Assembly (NCBI GenBank): GCA_021792075.1
Contig: JAJYVK010000085.1
Coordinates: 1-6,718, forward strand
DNA: 6,718 nucleotides
Direction: 5' to 3'
Source of the DNA: Actinomycetes bacterium
Lineage (GTDB): Bacteria; Actinomycetota; Acidimicrobiia; Acidimicrobiales; Acidimicrobiaceae
Positions 1 through 5,112 of this stretch are shown here, in pieces; position 1 is the first letter of the stretch; each line of letters starts with the position of its first letter. Both the position numbers and the translations under genes were made by a program. The notes under the pieces were generated by a model. That model saw nothing but the letters and a program-made list of their open reading frames with translations. It made no database searches and was not told the DNA's origin.

Positions 1-75
1 CCATTATGCATGTTCGTCTCGCCAATACTGGTTGTTGTCACGGTCATTGGAGATAGTCTTTCTCCGCCCTCTTAG
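1..75 (+). CDS. C-terminal fragment of an unidentified hydrophobic protein (partial, runs off the left edge)
   Basis: Reading from base 1, the + strand is open for 24 codons to a TAG at 73-75. The peptide contains a hydrophobic run (FVSPILVVVTVIGDSL) and then a short polar tail (SPPS). A membrane helix near a C-terminus would look like this. The GD-S-L ending recalls the last helix of some ABC-transporter permeases of the Dpp/Opp type, but that resemblance is too short to use. The other two + frames stop at similar or slightly later positions, so chance openness is possible. If real, the gene converges on the DUF1634 gene that ends at 225. I do not recognise the protein. Confidence 0.25.
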   Translation, partial: PLCMFVSPILVVVTVIGDSLSPPS

Positions 76-224
76 CTCATTGATTTGTAAGTGTAAAGTG
101 TCTCACTAGAGGTTGGCACAGAGGGTGGTGAGCGGACCAGTTCCGGCCAGATAAGCTCCTAATTTGAACAGACCGACGCCGAGACTCTCGTCTTCGCCAC
201 CATTCCTCTGCCAGAGACGGCTAT
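76..224. other. Intergenic spacer with no recognisable feature
   Basis: These 149 bases separate the left-edge fragment from the end of the DUF1634 gene. I looked for an intrinsic terminator serving either side. I found only 4-5 bp stems, for example the short palindrome CGAGACTCTCG at 180-190, and none is followed by a T-run on either strand. No start codon with a ribosome binding site leads into a convincing reading frame. Confidence 0.5.
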
Positions 225-692
225 TCAACCGCCAGCCTTGCCCAATAAGAAAGACGTCACTAGAACCAGGAAGACAAACACTGTTATGGGCACAAAGTAC
301 CTGTCCTTTTCAAAGGCAAAAATGACAGCAGATACCAACACCCTCAATATCGGAGTCGCCAACAGAATGATCAGACCAAAAACAATTATCGCATCGCCTT
401 GAAAATGGGCCAAACCGCTCAAGACGGCAGAGAGGCTGTGCGGGTAGTTTGAACTGCTGGTCAGCAGCGCTTTGTTCGCAGCATTCGAATGTAGATATAC
501 GCCGGGCTTTCTCGCAAAGGAAACGACGATGCCGATCACAACAATTGAAAGTGAGAGAAGTACTCCAATCCGCAGCACTCCTGATATCAAGGATTCGGCA
601 CGACGGATCTTTTCCAGCTGCTTCTTCAGTGAGATGGACCTGGCGTCGTCCCTGCTCAGGCCGGAGGTGCCCACGACCTCGTTTTCTGACAC
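225..692 (-). CDS. DUF1634 family membrane protein, partner of a TauE/SafE transporter
   Basis: This is a 155-residue integral membrane protein with three predicted helices, at about residues 37-60, 100-122 and 132-150, after a charged cytosolic N-terminus (residues 1-32). Family hallmarks are visible: YPHSL at 83-87, a GL-rich stretch running into LATPILRVLVS (111-121), and FEKDRYF followed by IT (127-137). DUF1634 proteins are commonly encoded next to TauE/SafE exporters and their biochemical role is not established; an accessory subunit is the natural inference. The start is GTG at 692-690, directly after the TAA stop of the exporter gene, with zero bases between. A strong ribosome binding site (AAGGGGG, 701-707) lies inside the end of the upstream gene, so translation is probably coupled. 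No terminator is evident after the TGA at 225-227. Confidence 0.9.
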   Translation of the reverse strand: MSENEVVGTSGLSRDDARSISLKKQLEKIRRAESLISGVLRIGVLLSLSIVVIGIVVSFARKPGVYLHSNAANKALLTSSSNYPHSLSAVLSGLAHFQGDAIIVFGLIILLATPILRVLVSAVIFAFEKDRYFVPITVFVFLVLVTSFLLGKAGG

Positions 693-1529
693 TTACGCCA
701 CCCCCTTGTAAAGCATCTCCGCAGAAATTATCAACAGAACAACTATGAAAAGCGTTCTTATGACAGCACTCTTGAGCCGCGGCAACAATCTCGATCCCCC
801 AACCGCGCCAACGAGCACACCTGCGGCGACTGGAGCAGCCACGAACGGGTCGATTTCACCTCTAGCAAAGTACACACCCGCAGAGGCAGCCGCCGTCACA
901 CCAATCATGAAGTTGGAGGTTGCAGTAGACACCTTCATCGGAAGACGCATGGCCAGGTCCATTGCTGGGACCTTCAGCGCACCTGAACCGATTCCCAAAA
1001 GCCCCGACACCATTCCGGCTATATACATGAGAAAAAGACCGAATTTCGTATGGGTGACTTTGTAACGGATCTCTCTTTTCTCGGCCTCATCGTAATATGC
1101 ATCATGCAGCTGAAGACGATCGGCCAACCCGTCTTTCGGCACCGGTCTGTCGATCTTCTGGAAATGTCCTCTGAACATCTGTACCGAAGAGTAGGCCAGG
1201 ATCACTCCAAAGACAACGTACAGTACCCTTCGCGAGACAAGGCCGGCAACATAGGCACCGGTTATGGCACCCGTGGTCGTAGCCATTTCAAGGAACATTC
1301 CAACCCTCATGTTCGTCAGATGCTCCTTGACATACGCTGCAGCGGCGCCGGAAGAAGTCGCAATGACCGAAATGATTGATGCGCCAATAGCTAAACGGAT
1401 GTCAACATGGAACACAAGCGTCAGAACTGGAACGACGATGATTCCTCCACCGATTCCCAACAACGACCCAGCCAAACCCGCGACTACACAAATGAAGAAC
1501 AACTCAACCACAAAGGAGGCCATATTCAC
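693..1529 (-). CDS. TauE/SafE family anion (sulfite/organosulfonate-type) exporter
   Basis: This 278-residue polytopic membrane protein belongs to the TauE/SafE (formerly DUF81) family, whose members move sulfite, sulfoacetate or related anions across the cytoplasmic membrane. It shows the family's internal duplication: SLLGIGGGIIVVP at residues 22-34 in the first half and GLLGIGSGALKVP at 176-188 in the second. The halves are joined by a hydrophilic loop (about 120-160) rich in charge and tyrosine (DAYYDEAEKREIRY). Hydrophobic segments fit about eight helices, and the length is normal. The exact substrate cannot be read from sequence. The start is probably GTG at 1529, which sits seven bases after a -10-like element and suggests a leaderless message. 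An in-frame ATG two codons later (1523) is the alternative and would lack a good ribosome binding site. It forms a two-gene unit with the DUF1634 gene and is separated from rnhB upstream by 95 bases. Confidence 0.93.
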   Translation of the reverse strand: MNMASFVVELFFICVVAGLAGSLLGIGGGIIVVPVLTLVFHVDIRLAIGASIISVIATSSGAAAAYVKEHLTNMRVGMFLEMATTTGAITGAYVAGLVSRRVLYVVFGVILAYSSVQMFRGHFQKIDRPVPKDGLADRLQLHDAYYDEAEKREIRYKVTHTKFGLFLMYIAGMVSGLLGIGSGALKVPAMDLAMRLPMKVSTATSNFMIGVTAAASAGVYFARGEIDPFVAAPVAAGVLVGAVGGSRLLPRLKSAVIRTLFIVVLLIISAEMLYKGVA

Positions 1530-1536
1530 AAAGATA

Positions 1537-1565
1537 AGTCTAGCACTTGTCCGTACAAGTTCGCC
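1537..1565 (-). promoter_or_regulatory. Putative promoter of the exporter/DUF1634 pair
   Basis: On the minus strand a TAGACT hexamer (1542-1537) matches the actinobacterial TANNNT -10 pattern. Exactly seven bases (TATCTTT) separate it from the GTG start at 1529, as expected if transcription begins at or next to the start codon. With a 17-base spacer the -35 position would be GGCGAA (1565-1560), a poor match, so the promoter may be weak or activator-dependent. No ribosome binding site precedes the GTG, which is consistent with leaderless initiation. This is a reading by eye. Confidence 0.45.
1545..1560. promoter_or_regulatory. Perfect inverted repeat, candidate operator in the exporter promoter
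   Basis: ACTTGT-CCGT-ACAAGT is a perfect 6+6 inverted repeat with a four-base centre. It lies two bases upstream of the proposed -10 and fills the spacer between -10 and -35, a classic place for a repressor to bind. No T-run follows on either strand, so it is not an intrinsic terminator of rnhB. The binding protein is unknown and no regulator gene sits beside the pair. Confidence 0.45.
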
Positions 1566-1624
1566 ATTTTAGAGAATATTGAAAGCTTCCTCGCCCAAAG
1601 CCAGTCAGGCGCGGTCTGAAATAC

Positions 1625-2377
1625 TCAACCCCACAACGAAAGCTGCTGAGAAACGGGGTTCGGATTCGATGTCTGCCAAGGAAGACCAGCCATGTACGAC
1701 CACGACTTCCGGTGGATCAAGCTCGGACCTACTGCGTGGAGAGCACCCACATGAGCTAGGGATGGATACCCCTTGTTCCTCTCGAACGCATACCAAGGAA
1801 AATTCAGGGACTCATCCTCCATGAGCGAATCGCGCGCCACTTTAGCAATTATCGATGCACTCGCAATCGCAAAACTCTTCGAATCTCCCTTGACCAACGT
1901 CATGGAATTGCTGTATCGAGAGAAATTCACTGAGCCGTCTAAGAGCAGCAACGAGCGGTCAAGAAATCTGCGAACTGGCATCAGTGCCCTTTCGAGACCC
2001 AGTGCTAGGGCGCTCGTCATTCCCATTTCGTCGATCTCCGACGGCTCGACCATTCCTACCCCATAACCTTCTGCAAGCTTTTTGATGGGTCCATCCAGGG
2101 ATGCCCTGAGTTTCGCGGAAAGCCTCTTAGAGTCGTCCACGCGGAGATAATCGAGCCGCTCCGAACCCTTGCCATCTTCGTCCTCTACGGTTCCGTCGAT
2201 CCTGGGCATGAGTTTCAGCAAGAGCTTCAAGTCGTAGACAACCGCACCAACCCCTAAAGGTCCGGCCCATGACCCCCGTCCAACCTCATCCACTCCAATC
2301 ACGAAACGATAATCTGTCGAATCCAACTGTCGTTCAACGTGGAGCTGGGCGGCGAGTGAGATCGATAATGGGCGCAT
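1625..2377 (-). CDS. rnhB: Ribonuclease HII
   Basis: This cytoplasmic nuclease cuts RNA in RNA-DNA hybrids and starts removal of single ribonucleotides misincorporated in DNA. Counting from ATG 2377 (250 residues), the IGVDEVGRG motif gives metal ligands D30 and E31, and its G33-R34-G35 reads the RNA-DNA junction. DSK follows at 82-84, LLLDGS supplies D147, KGDSKSF supplies D165, then ASASIIAKVARD (172-183), NKGYPS (201-206) and IHRKSW (221-226). The full active-site set is present. Between the first strands and DSK there is an unusually long acidic stretch (about 49-79, containing VEDEDGKGSE). The start is uncertain. The frame is open to GTG 2461, which would overlap the cyclase gene by 25 bases and add 28 residues; GTG 2428 is another option. 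ATG 2377 gives an N-terminus of usual family length but lacks an obvious ribosome binding site. It probably shares a transcript with the cyclase. Confidence 0.95.
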   Translation of the reverse strand: MRPLSISLAAQLHVERQLDSTDYRFVIGVDEVGRGSWAGPLGVGAVVYDLKLLLKLMPRIDGTVEDEDGKGSERLDYLRVDDSKRLSAKLRASLDGPIKKLAEGYGVGMVEPSEIDEMGMTSALALGLERALMPVRRFLDRSLLLLDGSVNFSRYSNSMTLVKGDSKSFAIASASIIAKVARDSLMEDESLNFPWYAFERNKGYPSLAHVGALHAVGPSLIHRKSWSYMAGLPWQTSNPNPVSQQLSLWG

Positions 2378-2436
2378 GGCAACCCAATGATAAGCCAACA
2401 AACGCCCACTTGTTGGGAAAAGTTCCACCGGAGACT

Positions 2437-3543
2437 TCAATCGGTCGGGTTCACTACCCACAGCTGCACCGAACCCAGATCCTTCAGATACCGTGGACGG
2501 AGCGGCACAAGTCGATGCTTGCTCTTGCCGGACAGCGCCTGCTGGATCCCGTCGGATACGAGAATCGAGCCGGGATTTGCGATATTTACTATCCGCGAGG
2601 CAAGGTTCACTACTGGACCGTAATAGTCACCCTCCCTAGCCAGCACCGATCCATATGCTATGCCAGCCCTCACCTCCGAAAGCAGCTTTTCTTTTGCATA
2701 CTCCTCTTTGAGTTCGAGACCGATCTCAACTGCCGCTTCCGGGGAGCCTACCACGTACATTACCTCGTCACCGATCATCTTGACCACTCGTCCATCCCGC
2801 CTTGTCACGGCATCTGACGACAGCTCCTCGAACCGGGAGACCACTGCGCCAAGCTCCTGGGTTGTCAGCTGTTGGGAAAGAATCGTAAAACCTACCAAGT
2901 CCACAAATCCCACGGCCAAGATCCGCTCTGACACATCGCGAGCACCACTGTCAAGCGCAACCATCGCATGCCGACCCGCATCGTGAAGATGACGAATCCA
3001 TGCATATACCAGTAGTTCCGGAACGGCTGGGAGGATCGACGCGGAGTACTGGGTAAAGCGGTCGGCCAGGTCCACCGTGGTGAAATCGTTTGACCCTAGA
3101 CCCACGCCCTTCAAGCTGTTGGAGGCCACAATCTCCGCAGCAGCAATCCTCGCCATCGACGATCCGATGACGCGAGCGAGCTGTATTGCAACATCCACGT
3201 CAGTGGCACGAGTTCGCATGAGGCCTTTAAGAGAAGTGACTGCTTCCACATCAATCGAACTGAAGATCCTGTCTTCGTCGGTAACATCTTGAAAACCCAA
3301 AGCGCGCCAGAGCCGCCTGACAGTCGTCGGGTCAACTCCAGTCTCCGCAGAGAGCTCCGCGATCGTCAACCGCTTCCGTGGCGGACCAAGCATCTGGTCG
3401 ACCGCGAGAAGGTGAAGGGTGCCTTCCTGAAGAGCGCTGAATATCTCCTCGTCGGAGATGTCACGTTCCCTGAGCATCTCCAATAGACGGATGGGCAAAG
3501 ATGCTAACAGAGCCTCAGCGATCTGCTCTTGATCCAACTCCAT
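2437..3543 (-). CDS. Class III adenylate cyclase with N-terminal regulatory domain
   Basis: This 368-residue soluble protein makes cAMP from ATP; no membrane segment is visible. The first half (about 1-190) matches the regulatory domain of actinobacterial cyclases such as the pH-responsive Rv1264. It includes a helix-turn-helix-like stretch at 58-84 (LTIAELSAETGVDPTTVRRL). The C-terminal cyclase domain (about 205-340) has every canonical residue: metal-binding D215 in FVDLVGFT and D259 in GDE, adenine-selecting K255 and D306 (GDYYG), and transition-state N313 and R317 in VNLASR. It is therefore predicted active as a homodimer, with adenylate rather than guanylate specificity. ATG 3543 is the first in-frame start, but its GGAGG (3548-3544) touches the ATG with no spacing, which is unusual. 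The gene leads into rnhB and is divergent from cofC. The signal it senses is unknown. Confidence 0.93.
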   Translation of the reverse strand: MELDQEQIAEALLASLPIRLLEMLRERDISDEEIFSALQEGTLHLLAVDQMLGPPRKRLTIAELSAETGVDPTTVRRLWRALGFQDVTDEDRIFSSIDVEAVTSLKGLMRTRATDVDVAIQLARVIGSSMARIAAAEIVASNSLKGVGLGSNDFTTVDLADRFTQYSASILPAVPELLVYAWIRHLHDAGRHAMVALDSGARDVSERILAVGFVDLVGFTILSQQLTTQELGAVVSRFEELSSDAVTRRDGRVVKMIGDEVMYVVGSPEAAVEIGLELKEEYAKEKLLSEVRAGIAYGSVLAREGDYYGPVVNLASRIVNIANPGSILVSDGIQQALSGKSKHRLVPLRPRYLKDLGSVQLWVVNPTD

Positions 3544-3604
3544 CCTCCACTCGCAATTGATTGATCAAATGCTGAAACATTCTTTCATGCCTACACTAAA
3601 GATA
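3544..3604. promoter_or_regulatory. Divergent control region between cyclase and cofC
   Basis: Only 61 bases separate the cyclase ATG (3543) from the preferred cofC ATG (3605). For cofC, TACACT (3592-3597) matches TANNNT and stands exactly seven bases before the ATG, as in a leaderless gene. On the other strand TAGTGT (3598-3593) also matches TANNNT and overlaps it almost completely, so the two directions could compete for polymerase. The palindrome TTGATCAA (3561-3568) lies between. No good -35 was found for either direction. The cyclase promoter assignment is the weaker of the two. Confidence 0.35.
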
Positions 3605-4231
3605 ATGAGCATAAACGGGATTGACCTTCAAAAATTGTCGGCCTCGCACGTAATACTGATTCCAATCCGGTCATTCTCCGATGCCAAATCGCGCCTTTCG
3701 GCGATTCTCGACGCCAGCAAACGGACCAATCTGATGCTCGACTGCGCACGAAAAGTGATTGCCGCTTGCGGAGACCTGCCAAAGCTTGTGTTGACCTCAG
3801 ACCCATTTGTTCAGAGCTTCGCACAAAACCACGGTTGTCACTTGATAGAAGACAAGGGAGGTGGCCTTAATCCAGCGATCCAACACGCCTACAACCTGTT
3901 AGTGGCATATGGCATTGAACACGTGACGATTGCGCATGCCGATCTTCCTCTGGCGCAAGATCTCACCAAACTCAGGGTGAAAGACCAATCAACGATAGTA
4001 CCCGACCGAAGACGTGACGGAACGAATGTAATTTCGCTGCCGGCCACATGTGATTTTCACTTCCTCTATGGACCAAATTCATTTGAACGGCACCTTCAAG
4101 AGGCCAAGCGGCTAGGACTAGAAATCAACCTTGTCGAGGACCCCACGCTGACCATAGACATAGATACCCCAGACGATCTAATGGAGCTTTTGAACAATCA
4201 CAAATCCATTCTCCAGCACCTAGAGAGCTGA
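3605..4231 (+). CDS. cofC: 2-phospho-L-lactate / phosphoenolpyruvate guanylyltransferase (F420 biosynthesis)
   Basis: CofC (FbiD in mycobacteria) transfers GMP from GTP to 2-phospho-L-lactate or phosphoenolpyruvate, making the activated three-carbon unit of coenzyme F420. Counting from ATG 3605 (208 residues, a normal length), the nucleotide-binding IPIRSFSDAKSRL is at 19-31, TSDP at 64-67, EDKGGGLNPAIQ at 82-93, metal-binding HADLPL at 111-116 (D113), PDRRRDGTN at 133-141, FLYGPNSFERH at 153-163 and IDIDTPDDL at 184-192. These cover the CofC fold from end to end. The frame is open further upstream to TTG 3557, with ATGs at 3569 and 3587, but those would add a tail not expected in the family, and ATG 3605 follows a -10 element by seven bases. 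Which three-carbon substrate is used cannot be told from sequence. The other F420 genes (cofD/fbiA, fbiB, fbiC) are not in the window. Confidence 0.93.
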   Translation: MSINGIDLQKLSASHVILIPIRSFSDAKSRLSAILDASKRTNLMLDCARKVIAACGDLPKLVLTSDPFVQSFAQNHGCHLIEDKGGGLNPAIQHAYNLLVAYGIEHVTIAHADLPLAQDLTKLRVKDQSTIVPDRRRDGTNVISLPATCDFHFLYGPNSFERHLQEAKRLGLEINLVEDPTLTIDIDTPDDLMELLNNHKSILQHLES

Positions 4232-4344
4232 TAGGTTCCCTTCTTTTCCCGATAGCATCTAGAAAGGCAGCTCGCGTCACACGGGTCTGGTTTACCCTTT
4301 GTACAGGTCCAACTACTGCCGGTCGACACGTTTAGGAGACAGAT
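4232..4344 (+). other. Spacer upstream of the PIG-L deacetylase gene, with its ribosome binding site
   Basis: This 113-base gap separates cofC from the deacetylase gene. The ribosome binding site AGGAGA (4334-4339) is five bases before the ATG and fixes that start. No convincing promoter or terminator is seen. GGGT/ACCC (about 4284-4298) can form only a four-pair stem before three T's. TAGCAT (4253-4258) fits a -10 pattern loosely, with no -35. The two genes may be read together or separately. Confidence 0.4.
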
Positions 4345-5103
4345 ATGACAACTTACCTAAGTGGCGAAACCGCTTCGCCAAGCCAGAATCTCGACGTGCC
4401 ATCCAGAGCACTCGCAATCGGTGCTCATCCAGACGATATCGAATTTGGCTGCGGTGGAACACTTGCCAAGTGGGCCGCGAAGGGCTGTGAGATTTTTCAC
4501 CTGGTCTGCACAGACGGCTCGAAAGGAACATGGGATCCCGATGTCGACGGAGCCGCACTTGCACGACGGCGTCAGAGGGAGCAGACAGATGCTGCTCGCA
4601 TACTCGGTGGTTCAGCCCCGGTGACCTTCCTCGGATGGACCGACGGGGAGCTCGAATCCGGAATGGTGCAACGAGGTCAGATCGTGGAGGCAATAAGACG
4701 GCTCAAACCCGATATCATCCTGGCCCACGACCCCTGGAAAAGATATAGGCTCCACCCAGACCATAGGCACGCTGGATTCCTAGCGACCGACGGAGTTGTA
4801 GCGGCGCGAGACCCTCTTTTTTTTCCTGAGTTGGGTGCCCCTCACCGGCCTTCAAAGATGCTGCTATGGGAAGCCGATCAGCCCGATCACGAAGAGAACC
4901 TCGACGAGGAGCTTTTCCAAAGAAAGCTTCTGGCACTCAAAGCCCACTCCAGCCAGTACGAGTCGACCATGGGAGTGAATCGCCTTGACGACGAATCTCA
5001 ACTGGTTGCATTTGAAAACCGAATAAGGACACGACTTAGCGAGAACTCGCTGAGCCACAATGGACAGCTGTCCGAGGTGTTCAAACTCATCGACAAAATC
5101 TGA
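4345..5103 (+). CDS. PIG-L/LmbE family zinc-dependent N-deacetylase
   Basis: This 252-residue cytoplasmic protein belongs to the family that removes N-acetyl groups from glucosamine-type substrates (MshB in mycothiol, BshB in bacillithiol, PIG-L in GPI anchors). The zinc site is intact: AHPDD at 27-31 supplies H28 and D31 as ligands with D30 as general base, and HPDHRH at 137-142 supplies the third ligand H140, with H137 as the likely general acid, by analogy with MshB. GCGGTLAKW (35-43) and CTDGSKGTWD (55-64) are further family blocks. The last 50 residues are less conserved. The length is shorter than typical MshB or Mca and nearer the BshB/LmbE size, so neither the substrate nor a symbol can be assigned. 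The start is secure because AGGAGA lies five bases upstream. A run of eight T's (4817-4824) codes LFF at 158-160. The gene follows cofC and ends nine bases from the convergent acyl-CoA synthetase. Confidence 0.92.
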   Translation: MTTYLSGETASPSQNLDVPSRALAIGAHPDDIEFGCGGTLAKWAAKGCEIFHLVCTDGSKGTWDPDVDGAALARRRQREQTDAARILGGSAPVTFLGWTDGELESGMVQRGQIVEAIRRLKPDIILAHDPWKRYRLHPDHRHAGFLATDGVVAARDPLFFPELGAPHRPSKMLLWEADQPDHEENLDEELFQRKLLALKAHSSQYESTMGVNRLDDESQLVAFENRIRTRLSENSLSHNGQLSEVFKLIDKI

Positions 5104-5112
5104 ACTTCAGGC

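Noticed and set aside
180..190. Short palindrome CGAGACTCTCG after the DUF1634 gene as a terminator
   Set aside because: The arms meet across a single base, so no proper loop can form, and there is no T-run.
449..748. Long open frames on the + strand opposite the exporter, rnhB and cyclase genes
   Set aside because: The peptides are rich in Ser, Pro, Arg and Thr with no family motifs, lack ribosome binding sites, and mirror strongly coding minus-strand frames.
1580..1624. Possible terminator after rnhB
   Set aside because: Only a four-pair CGCC/GGCG stem with a long loop is possible and no T-run follows.
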